64,000 nt of DNA from Algibacter lectus (GTDB lineage Bacteria; Bacteroidota; Bacteroidia; Flavobacteriales; Flavobacteriaceae): positions 62,001 to 126,000 of the forward strand of contig NZ_FOLN01000012.1 of the NCBI RefSeq assembly GCF_900112395.1, written 5' to 3'. The notes beneath the pieces are model-generated. The model had not been told where the DNA came from and did not search any database. It worked only from the letters and a program-made list of their open reading frames with translations. Every line of letters begins with the position of its first letter. The stretch's first letter is position 1. Below, piece after piece: positions 52,360 to 61,161 of the stretch. A program made the position numbers and the translations under genes.

Positions 52360-53001
52360 TTAAAATTTAAAATTTAAAGTTAGTCCAAGGTTGCTAGTTG
52401 CATCAACCTCATTAAATTGGTAGTGTGGTGCCAAAGATAAATTCTCATCTACATTATACTGTAGTAAATGGGCATCCACATTGGCTTCTATTATATTCAA
52501 AGCGTACAGGCCAATAGTTACAAGAAGTGAAATTTCTTTATTTTTTCGATAAAATTCTTGTGCTGTTTCTAATCTCTCTGTACTTACGCGTGGTTCGTCA
52601 AGTTTTGTTCCAGAGGAATCGAAATAAAACTCATCGGTTTCAAATCCGGCTAAACGACTTTTATAGGCATCGCGATACCTTGTGTATTCATTACTGTTGT
52701 TTATGTAAAAATAAACTCCTGTTCCTAATGCAGCGTATACAATAGGGATTTTCCAATATTTTTTGTTGTAAGCTTGCCCTAAACCTGGTAAAATTGCTGA
52801 GTAAAACGCAGCTTTTGCAGGTCTTAACGGATCGTAAGCTTCTGTTATTTGTAGTGTAGAATCTATTACAAATTCTTTTGGCAGTTCTTTTGTTTTTTCC
52901 TTCGGAAGAGGTTCTTCCTGAGGAGCCTTATCTTGAGCAAATAAAGAAAAGCAACATAGAAAAGCGCAAAAACTTGTTATTAGAAATTTATTTTGAATCA
53001 C
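52360..53001 (-). CDS. DUF5683 membrane protein
   Basis: The 213-residue protein has a signal peptide (about 1-22, ending SLFAQ), a Pro/Glu/Lys-rich linker and a DUF5683 domain. The domain begins DPLRPAKAAFYSAILPGLGQ followed by AYNKKYWKIPIVY, and continues with a short helix pair and LGLTLNFKF at the end. The function is unknown. It is conserved beside parB in Flavobacteriia, as I recall. Its start overlaps the end of parB by 14 bp. Confidence 0.85.
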   Translation of the reverse strand: MIQNKFLITSFCAFLCCFSLFAQDKAPQEEPLPKEKTKELPKEFVIDSTLQITEAYDPLRPAKAAFYSAILPGLGQAYNKKYWKIPIVYAALGTGVYFYINNSNEYTRYRDAYKSRLAGFETDEFYFDSSGTKLDEPRVSTERLETAQEFYRKNKEISLLVTIGLYALNIIEANVDAHLLQYNVDENLSLAPHYQFNEVDATSNLGLTLNFKF

Positions 53002-53902
53002 CTTCGACTAATTTTTTAATACGGTTAAAATCTTCTTCGGAATGAAATGGAATTGTAATTTTTCCTTTTCCGTTTTTAGAGACTTTAACGTCAATTTTAT
53101 GTCCAAAGTATTCCGAAAACGAGCTTATGCCAGTTTTAACAAAATTTGGCATAGCTGTATTGGCTTCCTTTTTTGCAGGAGCAGCAACAGTTTCGTCGTT
53201 GTTATAATTACGAACTAATACTTCGGTGTCTCTAACCGATAATTTGTTTGATAAGATTTTTTCGTAAATATCTAATTGAATCGATTGGTCTTCGATAGTA
53301 ATTAAAGCACGGCCATGTCCCATAGAAATAAAGCCGTCGCGCATACCTGTTTGGATAATTGGGTCTAACTTTAATAAACGTAAATAATTGGCAATAGTAG
53401 AACGTTTTTTTCCAACACGCTCGCTCATTTGCTCTTGTGTTAGGTTTATTTCGTCTATTAAACGTTGGTATGAAAGTGCAATTTCAATAGGGTCTAAATC
53501 TTGACGTTGAATGTTTTCAACCAAGGCCATTTCTAACGATTCTTGGTCGTTTGCAATTCTAACGTAAGCCGTAATAGTTTCTAAACCTAGTAATTTAGAC
53601 GCTCTATAACGACGCTCTCCAGAAACGAGTTGGTATTTATTTAAACCTAATTTTCTAACAGTTATAGGTTGGATAATACCCAACTCTTTTATAGAAGACG
53701 CTAACTCGCGTAAGCTTTCTTCACTAAAATTAGTTCGGGGTTGAAATGGGTTAACTTCAATAAAATCGATATCTAAATCAACAATGTTCCCAATAACTTT
53801 ATCTGCATTTTTATCTTCGGCAGATTGGATATCGTTACTTGGGTCGTTTAAAAGTGCTGATAAGCCTCTACCTAAAGCTTGTTTTTTTGTTGCCTTCGCC
53901 AT
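52988..53902 (-). CDS. parB: chromosome-partitioning protein ParB
   Basis: ParB binds parS sites and spreads along DNA as a CTP-dependent clamp. The 304-residue protein has DFIEVNPFQPRTNFSEESLR, the CTP-site motif VSGERRYRASK, a helix-turn-helix (MSERVGKKRSTIANYLRLLK), GHGRALI, and a C-terminal dimer domain. It follows parA by 2 bp. I did not find a confident parS site in the window. Confidence 0.95.
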   Translation of the reverse strand: MAKATKKQALGRGLSALLNDPSNDIQSAEDKNADKVIGNIVDLDIDFIEVNPFQPRTNFSEESLRELASSIKELGIIQPITVRKLGLNKYQLVSGERRYRASKLLGLETITAYVRIANDQESLEMALVENIQRQDLDPIEIALSYQRLIDEINLTQEQMSERVGKKRSTIANYLRLLKLDPIIQTGMRDGFISMGHGRALITIEDQSIQLDIYEKILSNKLSVRDTEVLVRNYNNDETVAAPAKKEANTAMPNFVKTGISSFSEYFGHKIDVKVSKNGKGKITIPFHSEEDFNRIKKLVEGDSK

Positions 53903-53904
53903 AA

Positions 53905-54669
53905 TTAAGCATTTTTAGTGATAACTTCTCTTGCTAAACTCAAGTAATTGGTTGCGCCTTTACTACCAGCATCATAATTAATAATGCTTTCGCCGTAACT
54001 TGGTGCTTCGCTTAAACGAACATTACGTTGTATAATGGTTTTAAAAACCATATCGTTAAAATGTTTTTGTACCTCTTCCACCACTTGGTTAGATAGGCGT
54101 AAACGGGAATCGTACATGGTAAGCAATAAGCCCTCAATGTCTAATTCTGGATTGTGTATTTTTTGAACACTTTTTATAGTGTTTAATAACTTCCCTAAAC
54201 CTTCTAATGCAAAGTATTCACATTGAATTGGGATGATTACGGAATCAGCGGCTGTTAAAGCATTTAAGGTTAATAACCCTAGTGATGGCGCGCAATCTAT
54301 TAATATGTAATCGTAATCGTCTTTGATTTCATTTAACGATTTTTTAAGCATGTATTCACGCGATTCTTTGTCTACAAGTTCAATTTCTATAGCAACTAAG
54401 TCGATATGAGCAGGTATAATGTCAAGATTTGGCGAATCAGTTTTCATGATGGCTTCTCTTGCGGTGTTAGAATGCTCTAAAAGTTGGTAGGTTCCAATTT
54501 CTACAGTTTCTACATCTATACCTATTCCAGAACTTGCATTTGCTTGAGGGTCAGCATCTATAAGTAATACTTTTTTTTCTAATACACCTAAGGATGCGGC
54601 AAGATTTACCGACGTGGTTGTTTTTCCAACGCCTCCTTTTTGGTTAGCAATTGCGATGATTTTACCCAT
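53905..54669 (-). CDS. parA: chromosome-partitioning ATPase ParA
   Basis: A 254-residue Walker-type ATPase for origin segregation. It has a deviant Walker A NQKGGVGKTTTSVNLAASL, Walker A' LLIDADPQANASSG and Walker B YDYILIDCAPSLGLLTLNAL. The short form lacks an N-terminal DNA-binding domain, as usual for chromosomal Soj/ParA. It leads the parA-parB-DUF5683-dapB-lepB series. Confidence 0.96.
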   Translation of the reverse strand: MGKIIAIANQKGGVGKTTTSVNLAASLGVLEKKVLLIDADPQANASSGIGIDVETVEIGTYQLLEHSNTAREAIMKTDSPNLDIIPAHIDLVAIEIELVDKESREYMLKKSLNEIKDDYDYILIDCAPSLGLLTLNALTAADSVIIPIQCEYFALEGLGKLLNTIKSVQKIHNPELDIEGLLLTMYDSRLRLSNQVVEEVQKHFNDMVFKTIIQRNVRLSEAPSYGESIINYDAGSKGATNYLSLAREVITKNA

Positions 54670-54752
54670 TAATGATTTGGTTTTATTAGCTGTAAAAATA
54701 CGATTATTTATTAGTAATAAAAATGTAGCTTAATATAATTAATTCACAAAAA

Positions 54753-54779
54753 AAAAGACAGCGCATTTGGCTGTCTTTT
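54753..54779 (-). terminator. terminator of the EF-hand gene
   Basis: The stem AAAAGACAGC paired with GCTGTCTTTT (loop of 7) in the gap between the EF-hand gene and parA. Confidence 0.7.
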
Positions 54780-54813
54780 CACTATAAAATGTAAGCTAAT
54801 ATTGTTTAGCTTG

Positions 54814-55119
54814 TTAGTTTTTCTTATTATTTCCTTTGCCTTTTCCTTTTGCCATTCCAGCTTTAAACTCCTCGAAAGTTACAGAGCCACTACTGTCAGC
54901 ATCCATTTTAGCAAAACGTTTTTCTAAAACTTCAGCTTCCATTTCTTTCTTGCGCTTTTTTGCTTTAAACTCATCTAAAGTTATAAGTTTATTTTCATCA
55001 GTATCATAAGAAGCAAACATTTTCTCAGGATCTGGTTTCTTTTTGTCTTGTGCATTAGTAATAGTAACAGCACATAATGCCATAACAGCTAAACCGAATT
55101 TTAAATTTTTTGATGTCAT
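54814..55119 (-). CDS. exported EF-hand protein
   Basis: The 101-residue protein has a signal peptide (about 1-23, ending TITNAQ) and two EF-hand loops. Loop 1 is DTDENKLITLDE and loop 2 is DADSSGSVTFEE, both with acidic or oxygen ligands at positions 1, 3, 5, 9 and Glu at 12. The tail is Lys/Gly rich. It should bind calcium outside the cytoplasm; sea-water calcium is plausible but inferred. It is a single-gene unit. Confidence 0.85.
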   Translation of the reverse strand: MTSKNLKFGLAVMALCAVTITNAQDKKKPDPEKMFASYDTDENKLITLDEFKAKKRKKEMEAEVLEKRFAKMDADSSGSVTFEEFKAGMAKGKGKGNNKKN

Positions 55120-55220
55120 TTTATATTAGTTTTTTAGTTAAACTTCATGTTTAGACACTTTTTTTAAAAAATAGTTTAATGGTTTAAGAAAATATTTTTT
55201 TGTATATTTTAATACTCTTT

Positions 55221-55679
55221 TTATTTTAGCCTTAACTGACTCAAACCTTCGTAAACTGTAATACTAACGGCATTTGCTAAATTCAAGCTGCGGATGTGTT
55301 CGCTGTACAGCGGAATTTTATAAAGTTGATTTGCGTAGGTTTCATTAATCCATTTAGGAAGACCAACCGATTCTTTTCCGAAAACTAGAAATAAATCGTC
55401 CTTGAAAGGAATATCCCAATGTTTTTTTTTACCATAGCTAGACATGAAGGCCATTTTTTTATCATGATTTATTTTGAAGAATTCATCAATATTATCGTAA
55501 TACGTAATAGAAAGGTGTTTCCAATAATCGAGTCCGGCACGTTTTAATCGCGCATCCGATATTTCAAAACCAAAAGGTTTTACTAGATGTAGGTGTGAGC
55601 CCGAACCTAAAGCTAAACGGCCTATGTTTCCCGTGTTATTCGGTATTTCTGGTTCAACTAAAACGATGTTTAAAGGCAT
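55221..55679 (-). CDS. trmL: tRNA (cytidine/uridine-2'-O-)-methyltransferase TrmL
   Basis: TrmL methylates the wobble base 34 of tRNA-Leu. The 152-residue SPOUT protein has MPLNIVLVEPEIPNNTGNIG, LHLVKPFGFEISDARLKRAG, FGKESVGLP and a C-terminal knot (IRSLNLANAVSITVYEG). The length is exactly that of the family. Its start overlaps the stop of the NADH dehydrogenase gene by one base. Confidence 0.93.
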   Translation of the reverse strand: MPLNIVLVEPEIPNNTGNIGRLALGSGSHLHLVKPFGFEISDARLKRAGLDYWKHLSITYYDNIDEFFKINHDKKMAFMSSYGKKKHWDIPFKDDLFLVFGKESVGLPKWINETYANQLYKIPLYSEHIRSLNLANAVSITVYEGLSQLRLK

Positions 55680-56959
55680 TATTCTTTTGTGGTTTTAACT
55701 TTTGTGGCAACAGGCTTCATTATAATTCGTAACGTACTGTCGTTGTTGAAATAACTAATCATCCAATTCATGAAAATCAGAAGTTTATTTTTAATACTCA
55801 AAATAAGCATTAAGTGAATAAACATCCAGGTAAACCAAGCTAAACGCCCTTGGAAACTAAATTTAGGCAAATCTACAACGGCTTTGCGTTTGCCAATAGT
55901 TGCCATGGAACCTTTATCGGTATACTCGTAATCTTTTAATGGTTTGTTTTTAACTTTTCTACTTAAGTTTTCAGCCAAAAGCGAAGCTTGTTGCAAAGCT
56001 ACACTAGCCACTTGTGCATGGCCTTTCGGAAAATAAGGGGTTTCCATGTATGCAATATCGCCTAAGGCGTAAACATGTTTTAAACCAGTAACTTCGTTTT
56101 GGCGATTAACAATAAGTCGATTGCCACGAGTTATACAAGTTTCAGGGAAACCTTTAATAGCATTTCCGGTTACACCTGCTGCCCAAATTACATTTTTAGA
56201 GTTTATTGTTTTTCCTGTATTTAGGGTAACAATGGTGCCATCATAATCTTTAACAAAGGTGTTTGTAACAACAGAAACACCAAGCTCTTCTAAATACTTT
56301 TGAGACATTTTCTGAGAGCCTTCACTCATCGGACTCAGTGTGTTCGGACTGCCTTCTAATAAAAATATTTTAAGTTTAGAGAAATCTTTATCAGGGTAAT
56401 CTTTAGGTAAAATGTGTTGTTTCATTTCTGCTAAAGCACCCGCTAATTCTACACCAGTTGGGCCACCACCAACAATAACAAAATTTAATAAAGTTTGCAG
56501 TTTTTCGGGATCGCTGGTGTTTAGAGCGTTTTCAAAAGTTTGCAGAATTCTATTTCTAAGTTGTATAGCCTCAGGAATAGTTTTCATTGGGTAAGCGAAA
56601 TTCTTTAGGTTTTCGTTCCCGAAATAATTGGTTGTACAACCAATAGAAATCACCAAATGGTCGTAATCAAAATCACCAATAGGTGTATTAACAAACTGGT
56701 TTTCGAAATTAATTTCTGCGACTTCTGTAATCCTAATTCTTACGTTTTTTGCTTTTTGAAAAACCTTTCGTAACGGAAAGGAAATACTCGCAGGTTCAAG
56801 CCTAGCTGTCGCTACTTGATACATAAGTGGTTGAAATTGGTGGTAATTTTGCTTGTCAATTAAATACACCTCGTAATTTGGGTGATTTATTAAATCTTGT
56901 GCAAGTCTCAGTCCTGCGAAACCAGCACCAATAATTACAATTTTTTCTGTTTTACTCAT
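55679..56959 (-). CDS. ndh: type II NADH:quinone oxidoreductase (NDH-2)
   Basis: A 426-residue single-subunit, non-proton-pumping respiratory dehydrogenase. FAD-binding VIIGAGFAGLRLAQDL is at the N-terminus, the NADH motif FVIVGGGPTGVELAGALAEM in the middle, and VYALGDIAYMET near the C-terminus. Then AQVASVALQQASLLAENL resembles the quinone-site AQxAxQxG motif. A hydrophobic helix near 370-390 anchors it to the membrane. It is translationally coupled to trmL. Confidence 0.93.
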   Translation of the reverse strand: MSKTEKIVIIGAGFAGLRLAQDLINHPNYEVYLIDKQNYHQFQPLMYQVATARLEPASISFPLRKVFQKAKNVRIRITEVAEINFENQFVNTPIGDFDYDHLVISIGCTTNYFGNENLKNFAYPMKTIPEAIQLRNRILQTFENALNTSDPEKLQTLLNFVIVGGGPTGVELAGALAEMKQHILPKDYPDKDFSKLKIFLLEGSPNTLSPMSEGSQKMSQKYLEELGVSVVTNTFVKDYDGTIVTLNTGKTINSKNVIWAAGVTGNAIKGFPETCITRGNRLIVNRQNEVTGLKHVYALGDIAYMETPYFPKGHAQVASVALQQASLLAENLSRKVKNKPLKDYEYTDKGSMATIGKRKAVVDLPKFSFQGRLAWFTWMFIHLMLILSIKNKLLIFMNWMISYFNNDSTLRIIMKPVATKVKTTKE

Positions 56960-57023
56960 GTTATCTTATTTTTAGGCAAGAATAAATTTTATTAATTCAC
57001 TAACGATATTTGTTCTTTATTTT

Positions 57024-57242
57024 TTACTCTTTTGAAAACATTTTTAAGAGCACAATTCGTATTAATAGCACAAAAGGAAACCCGTCTAAACAAACATCAA
57101 ACCAATCTTTAAGTTTCATTCCTGTTGCTCCACCTAGTATCCATTTGAGTTTACCTAGAATATGAGGCTCAGGGAAAAAAGGAGCTAAACCTAAAGTTAA
57201 ACAAATTAGTAAAACAAGTTTCCAATCGTTAAGCATTTTCAT
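57024..57242 (-). CDS. small membrane protein, unknown function
   Basis: A 72-residue protein with two hydrophobic helices (about 8-24 and 50-66) joined by a conserved-looking loop: PFFPEPHILGKLKWILGGAT and MKLKDWFDVCLDG. Similar short proteins in Flavobacteriaceae are, as I recall, sometimes labelled 'RND transporter', which cannot be right for this size. It begins 1 bp after the trpA stop, so it is probably the last gene of the trp operon transcript. Confidence 0.7.
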   Translation of the reverse strand: MKMLNDWKLVLLICLTLGLAPFFPEPHILGKLKWILGGATGMKLKDWFDVCLDGFPFVLLIRIVLLKMFSKE

Positions 57243-57243
57243 T

Positions 57244-58008
57244 TTAACCGAGTATCGATTTCACAAATACCTCCGTTTTGTTAACACCGTTTTCCGTAAT
57301 GTGCTTTATAAAAGCACTACCAATAATGGCGCCTTTAGCATGTTCGGTAGCTTGTGTAAAGGTTTCATTATCCGAAATTCCAAAACCAATAACTTGTGGG
57401 TTTTTTAGTTCCATTTTTGCAATACGCTCAAAATAGCTCATTTGCTCGTCTCCAAACCCAGAACTACTTCCTGTAACACTAGCACTACTTACCATATAAA
57501 TAAAGCCATTCGAGATCGAATCGATAAAATTAATACGCTCCACAGAGGTTTGCGGCGTAATTAAAAATACGTTTATCAGGCCGTATTTCTCAAAAGTCGC
57601 TTTGTATTCATCGTTATAAACATCTACAGGTAAATCGGGAATTATTAAACCATCGATACCAATTTCCTGACATTTTTTACAAAACGCTTCCACACCATAT
57701 TGTAACATCGGGTTAAAATACCCCATAATTATTAATGGAATGGATACCGTTTTTCTAATATCTTTTAACTGATCGAAAAGCACCTCGGTAGTCATACCAT
57801 TTTTCAGTGCTTGCGTCGAACTTGCCTGTATCGTTGGCCCATCGGCCAAAGGGTCACTAAACGGAAGCCCAATTTCTATCATGTCTACACCATTTTTTTC
57901 CAAATCTTCAATGATGGAAACAGTATCGGTTAAATTCGGGTAGCCTGCTGTAAAGTATATAGATAGCAGTTTTTTGTTTTCTTGTAATTTTTTATTTATT
58001 CTATTCAT
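57244..58008 (-). CDS. trpA: tryptophan synthase alpha subunit
   Basis: TrpA cleaves indole-3-glycerol phosphate and passes indole to TrpB. The 254-residue protein has the catalytic Glu and Asp in MIEIGLPFSDPLADGPTIQA, LIIMGYFNPMLQYG, LIIPDLPVD and the phosphate loop GFGISDN. It is separated from trpB by a GIY-YIG gene flanked by palindromes, although the two subunits usually lie side by side. Confidence 0.96.
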   Translation of the reverse strand: MNRINKKLQENKKLLSIYFTAGYPNLTDTVSIIEDLEKNGVDMIEIGLPFSDPLADGPTIQASSTQALKNGMTTEVLFDQLKDIRKTVSIPLIIMGYFNPMLQYGVEAFCKKCQEIGIDGLIIPDLPVDVYNDEYKATFEKYGLINVFLITPQTSVERINFIDSISNGFIYMVSSASVTGSSSGFGDEQMSYFERIAKMELKNPQVIGFGISDNETFTQATEHAKGAIIGSAFIKHITENGVNKTEVFVKSILG

Positions 58009-58024
58009 AGTAAGAATATTTTGT

Positions 58025-58045
58025 ATTCTCTCGAAGGAGGGAATC
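58025..58045. repeat. palindromic element, left flank of the GIY-YIG gene
   Basis: The hairpin ATTCTCTC/GAGGGAAT with a GAAG loop lies between the GIY-YIG stop and trpA. Read on the minus strand it matches the right-flank palindrome at 16 of 21 positions, including the central CCTTCG. Confidence 0.6.
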
Positions 58046-58047
58046 TT

Positions 58048-58332
58048 TTAAATGTATTCGGAAAGGTCTTTCCAATCAGGGTTTAAACTATTTATTAAAT
58101 TGATTTTCCAGGCTCTATTCCATTTCTTAATTTGTCGCTCTCTTTTTATTGAGTTGTTTACGTATTTCGTTGTTTCAAAGTAAACTAATTTATCAACATT
58201 ATATTTTCCTGTAAAGGATTTTGAACTATTGTTTTTATGTTGATTTAGCCTAACCTTTAATTGTTTAGTACGCCCAACATACAAAACTGTATGGTTCTTA
58301 TTTGTTAATATGTAAACGTAATGTACGTCCAT
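58048..58332 (-). CDS. GIY-YIG nuclease family protein inserted in the trp operon
   Basis: A 94-residue stand-alone GIY-YIG domain (UPF0213/YhbQ-like). The motif appears as HYVYILTNKNHTVLYVGRT, with the conserved Arg in VGRTKQLKVRL. The catalytic Glu is in KRERQIKKW, and the final NPDWKDLSE is typical of the subfamily. The fold cuts or nicks DNA in other members; activity of this subfamily is uncertain. It has no link to tryptophan synthesis, lies between trpB and trpA, and is bounded by two related palindromes, as expected of an inserted cassette. Confidence 0.9.
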   Translation of the reverse strand: MDVHYVYILTNKNHTVLYVGRTKQLKVRLNQHKNNSSKSFTGKYNVDKLVYFETTKYVNNSIKRERQIKKWNRAWKINLINSLNPDWKDLSEYI

Positions 58333-58345
58333 GGTTTTACTTTGA

Positions 58346-58366
58346 GATTTCCGCCTTCGCGGAAAT
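58346..58366. repeat. palindromic element, right flank of the GIY-YIG gene
   Basis: A perfect hairpin ATTTCCGC/GCGGAAAT with a CTTC loop in the 47-bp gap between trpB and the GIY-YIG gene. Similar palindromes (GATTCCCGC...GCGGGAATG) are dispersed in many bacterial genomes. Confidence 0.65.
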
Positions 58367-58379
58367 GAAAAAATGAAAC

Positions 58380-60251
58380 TTATATCTTAAAATATTCAAT
58401 ATAATTCTGTAAATCCTTATCACCACGTCCTGAAAGACTCACAACAACCACGTCGTCTGGTTTAAAGGTTTTTTCTTCAAAAATAGCCAGCGCATGCGAA
58501 CTCTCAATAGCCGGAATAATACCTTCTAGTTTACATAAATCCAAACCAGCCGTCATAGCTTGATCATCGGTAATCGACATAAATTCAGCACGTCCCGTTT
58601 TGCATAAATTTGCGTGCATTGGGCCAACACCAGGATAATCTAAACCAGCCGAAATAGAGTAGGGCTCTGTAATCTGTCCGTCTTTAGTTTGCATTAACAA
58701 GGTTTTACAACCATGAATAACACCTTCGTGTCCTAAAACAGAAGTCGCGGCACTTTCTCCAGAATCTACACCTAAACCAGCCGCTTCAACAGCAATAATT
58801 TTTACATCCGGTTCGTGTAAATAGTGGTAGTACGTTCCGGCAGCATTACTTCCGCCACCAATACAAGCCACAACATAATCTGGGTTTTCTCTCCCAATTT
58901 GTTCTTTTAGTTGCCATTTTATTTCTTCGGAAATTACCGATTGAAATCTGGTAACCATATCCGGGTATGGATGTGGCCCAATAGCCGATCCAATAATATA
59001 ATGTGTGTTCACAGGGTTGTTAATCCAATCGCGAATGGCTTCGTTTGTAGCATCTTTTAAAGTTCTACTTCCAGAAAGAGCGGGCACAACAGTAGCGCCT
59101 AACATTTTCATTCTGGCTACGTTCGGGGCTTGGCGTGCAATATCAATTTCGCCCATGTAAACAATACATTCTAGTCCCATTAAAGCACAAACAGTAGCGG
59201 TGGCAACACCGTGTTGTCCAGCTCCTGTTTCAGCAATAATTCGAGTTTTACCTAAACGTTTGGCCATTAAAATCTGGCCAATAGTATTGTTTATTTTGTG
59301 TGCGCCCGTATGGTTTAGATCTTCACGCTTTAAATAAATTTTAGTGTTGTATTTTTCAGAAAGACGTTTAGCAAAATACAAAGGTGATGGGCGACCAACA
59401 TAATCTTTTAAAAGTTGATCGAATTCCTTTTTGAAATCTGGTTCGGCCATCACTTTTAAATAGTTTTGGCGTAACTCTTCCACATTCGGGTAAAGCATTT
59501 CTGGAATAAATGCACCACCAAATTCGCCGTAATAGCCTTTTTCGTTTACGTTATAGTTTTCCATATGTTTATTTAAATTTGAGTCTGTTCCATGGTTTGC
59601 ATGGAAAAACAAATTTGTTTTAAAGTCTTTTAATAATTCTATGTTTTTTAATCCGGGTTCTATTTCAAACTTACTGTTTACATCTAGGGCATAACAGTAT
59701 TTGGAAGCCATACTTTGCTGAAACTTTTTAACCGCTTCAATTTCATCGAAACCAATACCCCCACTTAAAAAGAAGGGTTTGGTAGACGAGTAATTGTTTA
59801 GCACATTCCAATCGAAAGTATAGCCATTTCCGCCTGGGTGTTTTCCTTTGGTATCAAATAAAAAGTAATCGCAAACGGCTTCGTAAGGTTTTAAAACCTC
59901 AAAATTGAATTCGTTTTTAATAGAGAATACTTTAATGATTTCAAGAGATGCAGAAACAAGTTCAGCTTGTCGATTTTTTAAATCGTTACAATATTCCGGG
60001 GATTCTTCGCCGTGTAATTGAACAGCTTGTAAGTTGAATGTTTTTATTTTTTCAATAACAACTTCTAAATCTTCATTAACAAAAACACCAGTCTTTTTTA
60101 TAGAATTTGATATTTCGGGAATGGATGTGTCGAAATTTCTAGACGATTTATCGTAGAATATAAAACCTAAATAGTCGGGCTGTAGAGCAGCGACTTCAGT
60201 CATATTCTCTTGATATTTCATTCCGCAAATTTTCAGTTTCATGATGTTCAA
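58380..60251 (-). CDS. trpFB: TrpF-TrpB fusion: phosphoribosylanthranilate isomerase + tryptophan synthase beta
   Basis: One uninterrupted 623-codon frame. Residues 1-212 are TrpF (KLKICGMKY with the catalytic Cys, [25 protein letters not shown] with the catalytic Asp, [25 protein letters not shown]). Residues 213-229 are an odd linker ([17 protein letters not shown]). Residues 230-623 are complete TrpB ([20 protein letters not shown] Lys319 in [17 protein letters not shown]). A usual trpB ATG is present at residue 230, so separate TrpB could also be made. TrpF has an inserted RQAELVSAS at about 94-102. An alternative ATG lies at 60242 (MKLKICG), the more usual TrpF start. Confidence 0.9.
   Translation of the reverse strand: MNIMKLKICGMKYQENMTEVAALQPDYLGFIFYDKSSRNFDTSIPEISNSIKKTGVFVNEDLEVVIEKIKTFNLQAVQLHGEESPEYCNDLKNRQAELVSASLEIIKVFSIKNEFNFEVLKPYEAVCDYFLFDTKGKHPGGNGYTFDWNVLNNYSSTKPFFLSGGIGFDEIEAVKKFQQSMASKYCYALDVNSKFEIEPGLKNIELLKDFKTNLFFHANHGTDSNLNKHMENYNVNEKGYYGEFGGAFIPEMLYPNVEELRQNYLKVMAEPDFKKEFDQLLKDYVGRPSPLYFAKRLSEKYNTKIYLKREDLNHTGAHKINNTIGQILMAKRLGKTRIIAETGAGQHGVATATVCALMGLECIVYMGEIDIARQAPNVARMKMLGATVVPALSGSRTLKDATNEAIRDWINNPVNTHYIIGSAIGPHPYPDMVTRFQSVISEEIKWQLKEQIGRENPDYVVACIGGGSNAAGTYYHYLHEPDVKIIAVEAAGLGVDSGESAATSVLGHEGVIHGCKTLLMQTKDGQITEPYSISAGLDYPGVGPMHANLCKTGRAEFMSITDDQAMTAGLDLCKLEGIIPAIESSHALAIFEEKTFKPDDVVVVSLSGRGDKDLQNYIEYFKI
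59588..59606. repeat. small inverted repeat in the TrpF-TrpB linker
   Basis: TTCCATG and CATGGAA with a 5-base spacer lie exactly in the linker coding region between the two enzyme domains. The linker has no counterpart in free TrpF or TrpB as I know them. Confidence 0.5.
59944..59971. repeat. dispersed palindromic element inserted in frame within trpF
   Basis: The plus-strand core GATGCAGAAACAAGTTCAGC resembles the dispersed Bacteroidota repeat GATGCTGAAACAAGTTCAGC, followed by ATGACG there and TTGTCG here. It contains the inverted repeat ACAAG-TTCAG-CTTGT (59956-59970). On the coding strand it reads RQAELVSAS, a peptide recognisable as repeat-derived. Confidence 0.65.
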
Positions 60252-60284
60252 ATTGTGTTGTTCTAAAATAAATTCAGTAAAACT

Positions 60285-61070
60285 TTATTTATTTAATTGG
60301 TTTATAAAATCGGTAGCACTTGCCCCAGGATTATCCGTTTTCATAAAGTTTTCACCTATTAAAAATCCTTGATATCCAAAAGGCTGAAGTTCTTTAATGG
60401 CTTCAACGCTGCTTATGCCGCTTTCTGATACTTTTACAAAATCGTTTGGTATCTGTGTGCTTAATAACTTACTGGTTTCTAAACTCACCTCGAAGGTTTT
60501 TAAATTTCTGTTATTTACACCCAGCATGTCTAAACTCGGCATAATCGATTTGTGTAATTCTTCTTCGTTATGTACTTCTAAAAGCACATCTAAATTTAAG
60601 CTTTTAGCAAACTCAGAGAATTGTTTTATTTCGTCTCGAGATAGAATAGCAGCAATAAGAAGAATAACATCTGCACCATAAGCCTTCGCTTCTAGCATTT
60701 GGTATTCATCGATTATAAATTCTTTTCTAAGTAATGGTAGGTTGCAACTTGCTCTTGCTGTTAATAAATCGTCTAGAGAGCCTCCAAAGTATTTTCCATC
60801 GGTTAGAACAGACATACCGCAAACGCCAGCATCTTGATAACCTTTTGCTACATCTTGAATATTTAAGTTGTTATTAATAACGGATTTTGATGGCGATCGG
60901 CGTTTATGTTCGGCGATAATTCCAGATTTACTATTACGTAAATTATTAGCAAGAGAAACGGTTTGTCTTCCGAATAAAACAGATTGTTCAAGTTGCGATG
61001 TTGGAATGAGTTGCTTTCTAAGAGCTACTTCATTTCTTTTATCTAATGTTATTTTGTCTAAAATGTTCAT
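60285..61070 (-). CDS. trpC: indole-3-glycerol phosphate synthase
   Basis: TrpC closes the indole ring from CdRP. The 261-residue TIM barrel has IIAEHKRRSPSKSVI with the catalytic Lys, SVLTDGKYFGGSLDDL, LLRKEFIIDEYQMLEAKAYG with catalytic Lys and Glu, GVNNRNLKTFEV and VSESGISS. It is 33 bp before trpF, with a normal spacing, in contrast to the repeat-filled gaps upstream of it. Confidence 0.95.
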   Translation of the reverse strand: MNILDKITLDKRNEVALRKQLIPTSQLEQSVLFGRQTVSLANNLRNSKSGIIAEHKRRSPSKSVINNNLNIQDVAKGYQDAGVCGMSVLTDGKYFGGSLDDLLTARASCNLPLLRKEFIIDEYQMLEAKAYGADVILLIAAILSRDEIKQFSEFAKSLNLDVLLEVHNEEELHKSIMPSLDMLGVNNRNLKTFEVSLETSKLLSTQIPNDFVKVSESGISSVEAIKELQPFGYQGFLIGENFMKTDNPGASATDFINQLNK

Positions 61071-61161
61071 TTTTTAGTGTTGAGTTGGCAGAGTTTAATT
61101 TGAAGACGACTTCGACTTTAATAGTTATCTGCTTAATTCTAAACTTAATTTTTATGTGTGT

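Noticed and set aside
52988-54669. parS sites near parA-parB
   Set aside because: I found no convincing 16-bp palindrome of the TGTTNCACGTGNAACA type in this stretch or its neighbours.
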